Shown here in pieces: positions 36,001 through 44,563 of a stretch of DNA of 64,000 bases. The stretch's first letter is position 1; the number at the start of each line of letters is the position of its first letter. A program made the position numbers and the translations under genes. The DNA comes from Verrucomicrobiales bacterium (GTDB lineage: Bacteria; Verrucomicrobiota; Verrucomicrobiia; Limisphaerales; J093), in the NCBI GenBank assembly GCA_024233215.1, contig JACKPW010000001.1, forward strand, positions 806,001 through 870,000, given 5' to 3'. The notes beneath the pieces are model-generated. The model did no database searches and had not been told where the DNA came from. It worked only from the letters and a program-made list of their open reading frames with translations.

Positions 36001-36465
36001 GAACATCTTCACCGCCTCCTCCGGCTGGCGCAGCCGGAGTTGCGCGCAACCCGCCACGAAATACGCCGCCGCCGAGTTCCGGTCGTAGTCGAGAACCTTC
36101 GTGGCGTTGGTCAACGCGGCCTCGGGTTGGCCGGCAAGGAGAGAGGCATTCGCGAGGTTCAACCGGGCGTCGATCCGCGCGGGATACATCGCCGTCGCCT
36201 GCTCGAACGACTCCACCGCGCGCTCCGCCTGGCCCTGGTCGTAGTAGTTCTTCCCGCTGTTCATCAACTGCGCAAACCGATCCTCCGCGCCGGCTGCCGC
36301 GGGCTGAGGAGCCGCGCCCCTGCTTTCGGGCGGCACCGGCCTGCCGGGTTTGTCACAACCACTGCCGAGCAGAACGCCGAGCAAGCAGAGCAAGAGGGTC
36401 ACAGACCAGACGGGCATCCGCTTCCAGAGAAAGCGGAAAGTCGTCGCCTCGTGTTGGGTCAACAT
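33076..36465 (-). CDS. Large exported lipoprotein: TPR, VCBS/FG-GAP propeller and C-terminal beta domain (CRTAC1/ASPIC-like)
   Basis: About 1129 residues from ATG 36465; a GTG six bases upstream is possible. The lipobox LLGVLLGSGC ends the signal peptide. About 60-250 are tetratricopeptide repeats (YYDQGQAERAVESFEQATAM, LGRAYQELGQTEEAI). About 270-640 are FG-GAP/VCBS blades with Ca-binding DxNxDG-like sites (LDYNRDGRN, GDFNNDRFEDVLV, VDYDNDGWPDLVA, FDCDGDTDLALA). Then comes a UnbV-like segment (VSSGSFKVHRTVTSLPVEIG, VDAVVARWFD) and a 450-residue region (YLYAWDGQGFRFVSDMLGSAP) of unknown fold. Such proteins are frequent in this phylum. The role is unknown, probably in envelope adhesion or assembly. 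Confidence 0.8.
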   Translation of the reverse strand: MLTQHEATTFRFLWKRMPVWSVTLLLCLLGVLLGSGCDKPGRPVPPESRGAAPQPAAAGAEDRFAQLMNSGKNYYDQGQAERAVESFEQATAMYPARIDARLNLANASLLAGQPEAALTNATKVLDYDRNSAAAYFVAGCAQLRLRQPEEAVKMFLPARDLAPQVGAVSFLLGRAYQELGQTEEAIGAFQEAVLQDPQHPAAHYALGQLLLRAGRTEEGKQELALHQAIPDKPGASVGPEAFERCRLTEAIAPTRIERPEPEGIAVRLEDATEAAFGELATGYGAPMAVLDYNRDGRNSLFVTEGTNGFRLLANTKGRFAPQGAALAFRTNPPFARTLVGDFNNDRFEDVLVVGPAGSQIFRFATNGLARDFTVASGLKNVNLLSADAVILDADVTGKLDILAVLPDGDGLRLLRNLGNMYFKDVTATSGIPANLQGLTQVCVDDWNNDDLLDVFVARRDGPPLFLQKIRGGELAETNLPPGRIEGTVLTLGDVNGDARTDLLVGDSTHVDLLLGGLNQVSRLPVIVPELRKLQLVDYDNDGWPDLVAAGDGFQVWRNLGDGTFTNRTDALGLTSWAGTSVTDLVAADFDCDGDTDLALALGQGGVRLLRNDGGNANHQLKLRLLGNRSNASGLGIRLEVSSGSFKVHRTVTSLPVEIGVGKHARVDAVVARWFDIPSSVVDVAADPCSQLDLFEPVIPAGSCPYLYAWDGQGFRFVSDMLGSAPMGLRVTDNGFIDADPFEYIALGDEGSFPLRDGRYVVQITEELREVLYLDQSELVVVDHPAGTEVHTTDKLRPSAPFPKSELWTLGNRIPLHSAAKLDGSDVTAALQAVDRRMVSPERLRSPQLRGLAEPNGVVLDFGRLEAGRPLVLVLNGWLRFGGGMANVGASHDPELPFPFPRLEVETSAGEWQPVDVVVGAPSGKTKTILVDLAGRLPPQARRLRLSTAFEIHWDRIALFEREPGEGTQIMRVTPERTDLHWRGFSEYADLPWDQPLTPVHDRVTETAPWPITPMGWCTRYGPVNALVAGTDNAFAVMNGGDELTLEFAAVGLPPRPPGTERSFFLYSVGWDKDADVHVELGWLVDPLPWHGMQDQLYGREPRPDLPGDALTERYRTRWVGQRTLQRAAR

Positions 36466-36601
36466 GACCACAGCTTGGCGCGAAGGACCGAGGCGAACAA
36501 GAAGGAAGCAACCCGCTCACAGTCACGGGTCAATGGTGGGGAAACCGGTTGCAGGAAGCCGGACGCCGATGCCAGTGGCAAAGCCGAAGGTCACCGGGGA
36601 C

Positions 36602-37240
36602 TCATGGCCTTCCCTTCGTTCGCCTCCGCAACCCGCCACTCCCAACCAGCAACGCTCCACCAAGGGTCAGAAGCAGCAGGTTCGCCGGTTCGGGAATCGC
36701 AGTAACCTCCCCGCGCAGGGTCAGGTCAGAGATTCCCAACGCCCCCAACTCCACCGGGAGCGCTCCCGTTCCCGTCAGCAGGAATGTCACCTCTCCACCC
36801 AGACGCTGTGAGGCGAGGGAGCCGGTGTTCTCGATGAAGGACTGGGTCGCCTGACCTTCAGCCAGATAATGTGCCTCACCCCGGTCGACGTAGGTCAGAA
36901 GCCATCCATCGGGTCCACCAACCAGGGAGGGGTTCCCGCTAATGACGAGCGAATAACCCGTCAGCAGCAACTGGTAGCCCTCATCCACAACCACATCGAA
37001 TGCAAAGCCGTTCCTCCCACTCGTGAAATCGTAAACAACCACGCCAAAGTCCGGGAACTCGCCAGTGGTCTGAATCGTTGCCTCCTGCCCCCGCATGTCT
37101 CCAGCGTTGAGGTGCTCGGCAACATAGGCTGGAGAGAGCGAAGGAGCGTCCTCTCGGTCGAAGGAGTAGTTCAACACTTCACCTGCGGCCACGGTAAGTG
37201 CCCCGGCACCTGCGCAAATCAACAGTCTCAGAAGTCCCAT
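36602..37240 (-). CDS. PEP-CTERM protein
   Basis: 212 residues: signal peptide (LLICAGAGALTVAAG), a beta-rich middle (NYSFDREDAPSLSPAYVAEH, NGFAFDVVVDEGYQLLLTGY) and a C-terminal IPEPANLLLLTLGGALLVG helix followed by RRRTKGR, the exosortase sorting signal. It belongs to the group of structural PEP-CTERM proteins with variable middle parts. No specific function. About 130 bases separate it from the large lipoprotein gene downstream on the same strand. Confidence 0.8.
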   Translation of the reverse strand: MGLLRLLICAGAGALTVAAGEVLNYSFDREDAPSLSPAYVAEHLNAGDMRGQEATIQTTGEFPDFGVVVYDFTSGRNGFAFDVVVDEGYQLLLTGYSLVISGNPSLVGGPDGWLLTYVDRGEAHYLAEGQATQSFIENTGSLASQRLGGEVTFLLTGTGALPVELGALGISDLTLRGEVTAIPEPANLLLLTLGGALLVGSGGLRRRTKGRP

Positions 37241-37498
37241 GTTCTACAGGTATCCTCGAACGGAGGTTCAAGCCAAGGATGCACGGCTTGGAATCCACCG
37301 CTGCTGCGATGGCATCTCATCGCAGGGTTCTTCTCACCACATCCTGGTCGCTGATGCCATTCGGTTTAGTGAGTCCCAGACGGCCCATTCCCAATCACCG
37401 CGTCGTCCGGCTTGAACGGAGTTTGCGCGTCCCCTGGTACAGCAGCAAGCCCCGAAACACCCAAACCACTCCCTCCACGCCGCCCCATCCGACCGGCC

Positions 37499-38611
37499 TC
37501 AGCGGCGCGTGGCCGCCGGGGAGGGTGCGACGGATGGAACCACAGTCCCCATCGGCGGCAGTTGGATCCGGTCCTGGCGGATGGCGTCCGCTTTGCTCAC
37601 CCCGAGTTCCAGGAGTTCCGCGTTCAGATAGGGCAACGGATTGACGGGAACCTCCTGCGATCCCTTTCCCCGCCGCCGCGCCGCCAACTCGGCAATCGAC
37701 AGCACATCCAGGGCGACCGGGTCCGTGCTGAACCGGAGCTGGTTCAACGGGGTGGCGTAGTGCAGAAGACTGTCGCGCTCGCCACGATACTGCGCCACCA
37801 GAGCATCCACCACGCTGAACGCCACCCGGTCACCGACCTCCGGCAGCGCATAGATTTCGGGAACCGCAACCGCCAACCGGTCGAGGTCCTCATCAAACCG
37901 GCGGGTGTTGTCCACGCTCCCGAGGCTGAGGCTGAAGAGGTTTCCCGAAACCCCGAGGAGATTGTGGTTGAGCATGGGCGAGACGTTGACGACCCGGGTG
38001 ATACGCGAGGTCAGCAAGCGCGTGACGTAGGACTTCTGGCCCATCGACTCGCCGCCCGGCTGGTATTCCAGATCGCCCCAGACCAGCTCGCCCGGAATCG
38101 TGTTCTCGTAAAAGACGGCTGGATCGTAGCCCGCCTGTACCGCACCCTCGGCCACCACCCCCAGCCGGGCGGCGAGCGTCAGATACCCGGCAGCACGCAG
38201 ATCCTCGCGGTATTTGTCCCAGATGACGATGTTGGTGGCGGGATGACCTGCCGCCAGCAGGCTGCCGACCAGGGCCTCCACCACGGCGGGGCGCGTGCCG
38301 GAAAGGGCGCCCGGTTGGGAGAGAACCTTGATTCCGACAACATCCGCGGCAGTGACGTACGTTGCCCAGGCCTCTGCCGACGAGGCGGTCCCGGCGAGAT
38401 TGGTAAGTCCGGCATCGAAAAGCTGCCGCACGCGAGGGAGGTTCGGAGCGAACGCGTCGGTGGCACCGGCGCCTTCCACAATCACCACCCGGGCACGGGC
38501 ACGCGAGGAGGAAGTGGCCGCCGGCGCGAGGGCCGGGGCATCCCCCGCCCATGCCTGGGCCAGCAGCACCGCTGCCAGCCCGGAAAACACCCGTTGACGT
38601 AACCTGCTCAA
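37499..38611 (-). CDS. Exported DUF362-domain protein
   Basis: 370 residues from a TTG start with a signal peptide (VFSGLAAVLLAQAWAG). The body has ADVVGIKVLSQPG, NIVIWDKYREDLRAAGY, RVVNVSPMLNHNLLGVSGNL and STDPVALDVLSIAELA, the pattern of DUF362 proteins, which are often seen beside iron-sulfur proteins. No CxxCxxC cluster motif is present here. Function unknown. The start lies 48 bases from the divergent TPR gene, so both are likely driven from one small promoter region. Confidence 0.75.
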   Translation of the reverse strand: MSRLRQRVFSGLAAVLLAQAWAGDAPALAPAATSSSRARARVVIVEGAGATDAFAPNLPRVRQLFDAGLTNLAGTASSAEAWATYVTAADVVGIKVLSQPGALSGTRPAVVEALVGSLLAAGHPATNIVIWDKYREDLRAAGYLTLAARLGVVAEGAVQAGYDPAVFYENTIPGELVWGDLEYQPGGESMGQKSYVTRLLTSRITRVVNVSPMLNHNLLGVSGNLFSLSLGSVDNTRRFDEDLDRLAVAVPEIYALPEVGDRVAFSVVDALVAQYRGERDSLLHYATPLNQLRFSTDPVALDVLSIAELAARRRGKGSQEVPVNPLPYLNAELLELGVSKADAIRQDRIQLPPMGTVVPSVAPSPAATRR

Positions 38612-38659
38612 TTCAGCCGAAACCGTTGCCGGTGCGTTGCTTGACTCAGCCTTCCGGGA

Positions 38660-40921
38660 ATGCTAACACCCGGCCTTATGGTGACCACCAAAAAGTGGAT
38701 CCGCAAGGCCACGGCGACGGGTGGTCGGTTGTTGACCCCGCTCCGGCCACAGCCTGCGGTCGTCCTGACCGGGCTGCTTTGCCTCTCCTTGGCGATGGTT
38801 TTCGTGGGCTGTGGCAAGCCCCCGGGCGACCGAGAACTGACCGAGGGCATCCGCCTTCTGGATGCCGGCAGGCCGAGTGAGGCCATCCCTGTATTCGAGC
38901 GGGCCAGCGAACTGCTCGTCACCAACCAACTGGCCCGGGCCAACGCTTTGAACTACCTGGGCCTCGCCTACCATCGCGCGGGCCAGACCGATGCCGCCAA
39001 CCAAGCCTATCAGGCCGCCCTGAACGAGGACTTGAACCTGCTGGCCGCACGTTACAACCGCGGCTGTCTCCTGCTGGAACTTGGGAAACTCGACGAGGCG
39101 ACCCAGGAATTGACCACCTTCGTCGATCTCCGGCCCGCCCCTGCCGAGGGATGGCTTCGTCTCGGTTCCGCCCACCTGCGGGCCGGCCACGTTCAGGAGG
39201 CGGCAGCCGCGTTCAAGGAGGCCGGCGAGCGGGCCATCAGCAATCCCACCAAGGTGCAGGCGCTGAACGGCGCGGGGGTTTGCCTCGTCCACGAAGGCCG
39301 ACTCGCCGATGCCGGACTCTTCTTTGACGCCGCCTTCAAGCTGGATCCGAAATACCCGCCGGTGCTGTTGAACCAGGCCATTCTGGCGGAGCGAACGAAG
39401 GACACCTGGGGCGCGCTGTCGAAATACACCGTTTGGCTGGAGACCGCGGGCGACGCGGCGGCGCGCACGGACGTCGAGGCCCACCTCAAGCAGCTCGCTC
39501 AGGCGCTGCAACCCGCACTGGCCTCCGGCGACGGGGCCACGCAGGAGCAACTGGCCCGCATGTCGAACCTCTTCACCCGGGTCGGCTCCATGGGAGATGT
39601 CGCCTCCGCACCCGTCGCCACCAACCCGCCCGCCACCACCGTCGTCGTCGCCTCGAATCCACCGCCCGACACGCTGGTGGTTGCCTCAAATCCGCCGCCT
39701 GTCACGGTGACACCCTCCAATCCGCCCCCGGTGGTGATGGTCGCGAACGTCCGCTCCAATCCCCCGCCGGTGACGGTGACCACCAGTCCTCCCCCCATCA
39801 CGATCGTATCGGCCCTGCCTTCCCATCGGCCCACCATCGATACTTCGGCGCCCCCGGCCATCACCGTGGCTTTGAGTCCTCCGTCCGCTGTGACAACCCC
39901 CTCCGCCTCGGGGCTCCGGAACGAGGCCCCGTCCGGCACCCGGCCGACCCCTCCCACCACGGTGGCCACACCGGCGGGGCGGGATGAAGGGACGGCGACC
40001 GGGGATGTGGCAATGGTGGAGGAGAACCTCCCCTCGCGTCCCGAACTCGCCATGGCCGCCCCGGTGCCGGTCTCCCCCCGGGAGGCGATTGAACCCGAAA
40101 CCACCGCGCCCGCGGACCTCGATGAGAGCCCTCCCACCGAAGAGCAGGCCGGGGGCGCGGAACCTGCGGAGAAACGCTCGTTCCTGTCGAAGATCAATCC
40201 GCTGAACCTCTTCCGGCGGGAACCGCGGGAAAAACGGGTGACTCCATTGCCCCCGCGCCGGACGGAGCGAACGACAGAATCGCTGGAGTCGCCCGGGGAA
40301 ACCACCGGGATCCAGCCGCCCGGCCCCGAGGCGCCGGTGGCCGTGGTGCGGGTGAACCCGCCGGAACCCGAACCGCAACCCGCGGAACCGGAACCGGCCC
40401 GGCCGGCTTACGTGCGCTACTCCTACCTCTCCCCGGCCCTGCCGGAAACCGGGGATCCGGAAAAGGCGGCGCGACTGCTGGAAGCCGCGGCCCAGGCACA
40501 TCAGGAAGGACGCTACGCCGACGCCGCGGAAGGCTATCGCAAGGCGATCAAGTCGGACCCTGCATGCTACGGGGCACGCTACAATCTCGCCACGCTGGAA
40601 CTCGATCGGCTCCGCCCGGAAGCGGCCCTGCCGGAATTCGAGTCTGCCCTGGTGATCTCGCCCCATGAACCCGCGGCCCGGTTCAACTTCGCACTGGCGC
40701 TGGAATCGGCGGGATACCCGCTGGACGCCGCCCTGGAGATGGAACGTTCGCTGGCGGACAAGCCGGACAACGCCGCTGCCCACCTGATGCTCGGCGGACT
40801 TTACGCGAACACCCTGGGCGACATCCCCCGGGCCCGTGAGCACTTCGCCCGCGTGCTGGCGATCGAACCCAACCATCCCCAGGCGGACCGCATCCGTCGC
40901 TGGCTTTCCGCCCATCGCTGA
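38660..40921 (+). CDS. TPR protein with a Pro-rich repeat linker
   Basis: 753 residues; ATG 38678 is an alternative start. A signal or anchor segment (AVVLTGLLCLSLAMVFVGCGK, possible lipobox) is followed by TPRs at about 55-265 (LNYLGLAYHRAGQTDAANQAY, FDAAFKLDPKYPPVLLNQA). Then comes a low-complexity linker (about 310-560) with repeats of the type VVVASNPPP and VTVTPSNPPPV, then Pro/Glu/Ala-rich stretches. A second TPR set closes the protein (about 610-750: GYRKAIKSDPACYGARYNL, HFARVLAIEPNHPQ). It likely spans the periplasm and scaffolds partner proteins. Confidence 0.75.
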   Translation: MLTPGLMVTTKKWIRKATATGGRLLTPLRPQPAVVLTGLLCLSLAMVFVGCGKPPGDRELTEGIRLLDAGRPSEAIPVFERASELLVTNQLARANALNYLGLAYHRAGQTDAANQAYQAALNEDLNLLAARYNRGCLLLELGKLDEATQELTTFVDLRPAPAEGWLRLGSAHLRAGHVQEAAAAFKEAGERAISNPTKVQALNGAGVCLVHEGRLADAGLFFDAAFKLDPKYPPVLLNQAILAERTKDTWGALSKYTVWLETAGDAAARTDVEAHLKQLAQALQPALASGDGATQEQLARMSNLFTRVGSMGDVASAPVATNPPATTVVVASNPPPDTLVVASNPPPVTVTPSNPPPVVMVANVRSNPPPVTVTTSPPPITIVSALPSHRPTIDTSAPPAITVALSPPSAVTTPSASGLRNEAPSGTRPTPPTTVATPAGRDEGTATGDVAMVEENLPSRPELAMAAPVPVSPREAIEPETTAPADLDESPPTEEQAGGAEPAEKRSFLSKINPLNLFRREPREKRVTPLPPRRTERTTESLESPGETTGIQPPGPEAPVAVVRVNPPEPEPQPAEPEPARPAYVRYSYLSPALPETGDPEKAARLLEAAAQAHQEGRYADAAEGYRKAIKSDPACYGARYNLATLELDRLRPEAALPEFESALVISPHEPAARFNFALALESAGYPLDAALEMERSLADKPDNAAAHLMLGGLYANTLGDIPRAREHFARVLAIEPNHPQADRIRRWLSAHR

Positions 40922-40990
40922 CCCTCCCGTCCCGGGCAAAACGACTTTCCCTTTTGCCGGCGCTTCGCCTACGGTAGTGGCGTTTACGGC

Positions 40991-41905
40991 ATGAAAGGAC
41001 TTCTCAAGATCCTGCTCTACGTCGTTCTGCTCGGTCTCTGCGCCTATTGCGTCAAGGGATTCCTCACGGTCCTCCAGGCGGGAATGGACCGGGCCGAACG
41101 GCAATACGAGGAGTATGATGACTCCCGCCCCGCGGACGACACCGCGGATGCGGCGGCGGCAACCAACCTGACCGTTACTGCGGGAAGTGGTGAAACCAAC
41201 AGCACCCCTCCCGCCCATCCGGACCCGGGCGCCCCCTCCACGGGAAGCGTCGCCCCGCCGGAATCCTCCCCGTCCCAGGACGGGACCGAAGATCACCGCC
41301 CTTCCGGGATGGGGCTCTACGCCGCCGGCGGACTGCTCTCCTTGATCGGCCTGGCCCTCATGCTGGCCAATGACCTTTCGCACCTCACCGCCCGCAGCAC
41401 GCACCGGTTGCTGGAGGGCGTGGAGGAAGGCGGCGAAGGAAGTCGCGAATACGAGGAGGCCGAACGGCTCTGGGCCAACGCGGACTATCTCGGTGCCGTC
41501 CACGTGCTGCGGGAGTATCTCAAGAAGCATCCCCGGCGCGTTCACGCGCATTTCCGCATCGCGGAGATCTACGAAAAGGACCTGAAAAACACCCTCGCCG
41601 CTGCGCTGGAACATGAGGAGATCCTGAGGTTCCGGCTGGAGGACGAGCGCTGGGGCTGGACCGCCATCCACCTCTGCAACCTCCACTACCACCTGAACCA
41701 ACCGGAGAAGGCGGAGGCGCTCCTGCACCGGATCGTCAACGACTACGGCCACACCGTGGCCGCCGGGAAGGCGCGCAAACGGCTGGGAATCCCCGAGGAT
41801 GGCGACCCCCCCCCCGCCACCGCGGCGGAACCCGAGGAACCGGTCCCCGACGACAGCGCCCCTTCCGACGGATTCCAGCTTCCCCGGGGGTTCCGGCCAA
41901 AATAG
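40991..41905 (+). CDS. Membrane-anchored TPR-like protein
   Basis: 304 residues. Helix 1 at the N-terminus (ILLYVVLLGLCAYCVKGFL), a charged/Pro-rich loop, helix 2 (LYAAGGLLSLIGLALMLAN) and then a helical-repeat region (LWANADYLGAVHVLREYLKK, IAEIYEKDLKNTLAAALEHE, LHYHLNQPEKAEALLHRIV). The tail is acidic and Pro-rich. Function unknown. It follows the larger TPR gene by 69 bases, so both may be co-transcribed and act together. Confidence 0.7.
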   Translation: MKGLLKILLYVVLLGLCAYCVKGFLTVLQAGMDRAERQYEEYDDSRPADDTADAAAATNLTVTAGSGETNSTPPAHPDPGAPSTGSVAPPESSPSQDGTEDHRPSGMGLYAAGGLLSLIGLALMLANDLSHLTARSTHRLLEGVEEGGEGSREYEEAERLWANADYLGAVHVLREYLKKHPRRVHAHFRIAEIYEKDLKNTLAAALEHEEILRFRLEDERWGWTAIHLCNLHYHLNQPEKAEALLHRIVNDYGHTVAAGKARKRLGIPEDGDPPPATAAEPEEPVPDDSAPSDGFQLPRGFRPK

Positions 41906-41984
41906 GCGGTTCGGCCTCGTCCTGCTGACAGGCGCTTCTGCCGGCTGGCGTCCGCCACGCGGCTTGCGTAATCTGGGTCGCCAG

Positions 41985-43232
41985 ATGGCTGACTCTTACA
42001 TCCAACAGTTGTTCGCGGAGCGCATTGGTGGCGCCGAATACGGCAAGTCCACGGCGATCTACAAGTTCGAGAAGATCAAGCGTGCCAAACGCGCCGCGAT
42101 GGCGGCCAACCCCGGGCGCGAGATCATCGACATGGGCGTGGGCGAACCCGACGACATGGCGTTTCCCGAGGTCGTCGAGGTCCTGAACACCGAGGCGCGA
42201 AAGCGGGGGAACCGCGGTTATGCGGACAATGGCGACAGCGTGCTCAAGGCCGCCGCTTCCCGGTATCTGGATCGGGTGTGCGGCGTCCCCGGGGTCAAGC
42301 CCGAATCCGGCGTCATCCACTCCATGGGCAGCAAGGCAGTGCTCTCCATCCTGCCCGGAGCCCTGGTGAATCCGGGCGACGTGGTGCTCATGACGACCCC
42401 GGGTTATCCGGTGTTCGGCACGCACGCCAGGTACTACGGCGGTCAGGTCCATAACCTGCCGCTGACCGAGGAGAACAACTTCCTGCCCGACCTCGACGCC
42501 GTGCCCTCCGATGTCCTGACCAAGGCGAAGGCGCTGGTGATCAACTACCCGAACAACCCCACCGGCGCGAGCGCCACGGAGGAGTTCTTCGAGCGCGTCG
42601 TCCACTTCGCCCGACAACACAACCTGGTCGTCATCTCGGACGCCGCCTACGCCGCCCTGGTCTTCGAGGGCAGGCCCTTGAGCTTCCTGGCCACCCCCGG
42701 CGCCATGGAGGTGGGCGTGGAACTGCATTCCTGCAGCAAGAGCTTCAACATGACCGGCTGGCGGTGCGGTTTCGTGGCGGGGAACGAACTGCTGGTGAAG
42801 GCGTACGGCGACGTCAAGGACAACACCGACTCGGGACAGTTCCTCGCCATCCAGCACGCCGCAGCGTACTGCCTCGATCATCCGGAGATCACCGAACAGA
42901 TCGCTGCCAAGTACTCCCGCCGGATGGACGGCCTGGTGACGGTGCTTCGCCAGGCCGGTTTCAATGCCCGCAAACCGCGTGGCTCGTTCTTCCTGTATAC
43001 CCGCGCCCCCAGGGCCGCCGTGCGAACGGACGGGGATCGCGTGGAATTCCGCAACGCCGAGGACGTCTCCCAATGGCTGATCAGCGAATGCCTCATCTCC
43101 ACCGTCCCGTGGGACGACGCCGGGGCTTACCTGCGCTTCAGTGTCACCTTCGAGGCGGCGGACGAGGCGGCGGAACAGCGCGTCCTCGCGGAAATCGGCC
43201 GTCGCCTGGGGAATGTGACCCTGGAGTTCTGA
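41985..43232 (+). CDS. dapL: LL-diaminopimelate aminotransferase
   Basis: 415 residues from ATG 41985 (MADSYIQQLFAERIGG); the frame is open further upstream but unconserved. DapL signatures: IYKFEKIKRAKRAA, IDMGVGEPDDMA, YADNGD, LVINYPNNPTGA and the PLP Lys in HSCSKSFNMTGWRCGF. It converts tetrahydrodipicolinate directly to LL-diaminopimelate for lysine and peptidoglycan, the route used in Verrucomicrobiota, Chlamydiae and plants. Followed after 21 bases by lpxK, suggesting a cell-envelope operon. Confidence 0.9.
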   Translation: MADSYIQQLFAERIGGAEYGKSTAIYKFEKIKRAKRAAMAANPGREIIDMGVGEPDDMAFPEVVEVLNTEARKRGNRGYADNGDSVLKAAASRYLDRVCGVPGVKPESGVIHSMGSKAVLSILPGALVNPGDVVLMTTPGYPVFGTHARYYGGQVHNLPLTEENNFLPDLDAVPSDVLTKAKALVINYPNNPTGASATEEFFERVVHFARQHNLVVISDAAYAALVFEGRPLSFLATPGAMEVGVELHSCSKSFNMTGWRCGFVAGNELLVKAYGDVKDNTDSGQFLAIQHAAAYCLDHPEITEQIAAKYSRRMDGLVTVLRQAGFNARKPRGSFFLYTRAPRAAVRTDGDRVEFRNAEDVSQWLISECLISTVPWDDAGAYLRFSVTFEAADEAAEQRVLAEIGRRLGNVTLEF

Positions 43233-43253
43233 CGCCCTGGGCACCACCCGCCC

Positions 43254-44426
43254 ATGAGAGAACGGCTCCGAGCCTGGTCCGAGGGACTTGAGACCTTCGT
43301 TCTCGAAGTGATCTTCGAGCAACGCCGGGGCAGTCGTGCCGCCTTCCTGCGCGCGGTGCTCTTCGGCGGCTCGAAGCTGTTCCAACTCGCGGTCAAGCTC
43401 CGGCGCGCCCTCTACAAATCGCGGATGTTCCGCGACTACACCCTCGGCGTGCAGGTCATCGCCATCGGCAACCTCACCGTGGGCGGCACGGGCAAGACCC
43501 CGGTGGTCGAGAAGTTCGCCCGCGAACTCAAGGACGAGGGCCGCAACGTGGCCATCCTGTCGCGCGGCTACCGCTCCAAGCCCCCACCCCTGCGCCGCCG
43601 GTTGTGGAACCGACTCACCTTCCGCAGCGAATCCAGCCCGCCCCGCGTGGTTTCCGACGGACGCTCGCTGCTGCTCGACTCCGAGACCGCCGGCGACGAA
43701 CCGTTCATGCTGGCCTCGAACCTCAAGGACGTGGTGGTGCTGGTCGACAAGGACCGCGTGAAAAGCGGGCTCTACGCCATCGAACGGTTTGGCTGCGACA
43801 CCCTGCTGCTGGACGACGGTTTCCAATACTGGAAACTGGCCGGCCGCCGGCAGGACGTGGTGTTGATCGACCGCCAACAGCCGTTCGGCAACGGCCACCT
43901 CCTCCCCCGCGGCACCCTGCGCGAACCGCCGTCCCACCTGGCTCGCGCGTCGGTCTTCTTCATCACCAAGAGCGACGGACAAACCAAGGAATTGCGCGCC
44001 CGCCTGGCCCGGCACAATCCCGGGGCGCCGGTGATCGAGTGCGTCCACCACCCCCTCTACCTCCAGGACGTGTTCACCGGGGACCGGCACGTGCTGGAGA
44101 TGCTCGAGGGCAAACGCGTGGCCACCATCAGCGGCATCGCCCAACCGGAGAGCTTCGAGCAAAGCGTCGTCAACCTGGGCGCCGAACTCGCCTACACCAA
44201 GCGCTTCGCCGACCATCACCGCTTCACCCAACAGGAACTGCTCAACGCCATCAACCGTGGCAAGAAACGCGAGGTCGACTTCATCGTCACCACCCAGAAG
44301 GACGCCGTGCGGTTTCCCAAGCTGGACCGGCGCGACCTCCCCATCTACTTCATGCGCGTCGAGATCAAGATCGTGCGCGGCGCCCGCGACTTCCAGGAGT
44401 GCGTCCGCCGCATCTGCTTCCGATAG
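43254..44426 (+). CDS. lpxK: Tetraacyldisaccharide 4'-kinase
   Basis: 390 residues. N-terminal membrane-associated helices are followed by the P-loop variant IGNLTVGGTGKTPVVEKFAREL, AILSRGYRSK, GDEPFMLASNL, DTLLLDDGFQYWKLA and GTLREPPSHLARA. All LpxK signatures are present. It phosphorylates the lipid A precursor on the inner membrane and so shows that the cell makes lipid A. The gene is somewhat longer than the E. coli enzyme (328), mostly at the N-terminus. Confidence 0.93.
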   Translation: MRERLRAWSEGLETFVLEVIFEQRRGSRAAFLRAVLFGGSKLFQLAVKLRRALYKSRMFRDYTLGVQVIAIGNLTVGGTGKTPVVEKFARELKDEGRNVAILSRGYRSKPPPLRRRLWNRLTFRSESSPPRVVSDGRSLLLDSETAGDEPFMLASNLKDVVVLVDKDRVKSGLYAIERFGCDTLLLDDGFQYWKLAGRRQDVVLIDRQQPFGNGHLLPRGTLREPPSHLARASVFFITKSDGQTKELRARLARHNPGAPVIECVHHPLYLQDVFTGDRHVLEMLEGKRVATISGIAQPESFEQSVVNLGAELAYTKRFADHHRFTQQELLNAINRGKKREVDFIVTTQKDAVRFPKLDRRDLPIYFMRVEIKIVRGARDFQECVRRICFR

Positions 44427-44451
44427 CCCCCCATGAACCGTCAACCGCCAA

Positions 44452-44514
44452 CGGAGGGCCGAGTTCCACGAGGCCCTGATTTGATTCCAGGGACTCCTGG
44501 AACTCGTCCCTCCG
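44452..44514. repeat. Interspersed palindrome, family 1, second copy
   Basis: Arms 44452-44478 (starting CGGAGGGCCGAGTT) and 44488-44514 (ending CTCGTCCCTCCG) with loop ATTTGATTC. The arms have three mismatches, so pairing is weaker than at 16578. It lies between lpxK and the acyltransferase gene. Confidence 0.85.
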
Positions 44515-44563
44515 AGGAGGTTCCTGGTCCCCGTGCATGCGCAATCGCGAAAGCGGCCTTCCC

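Noticed and set aside
41736..44444. A 902-codon open frame on the minus strand opposite dapL and lpxK
   Set aside because: It is a by-product of GC-rich codon use on the other strand; its sequence is low-complexity Val/Gly/His/Asp-rich and has no protein motif, while the plus-strand genes have clear catalytic motifs.
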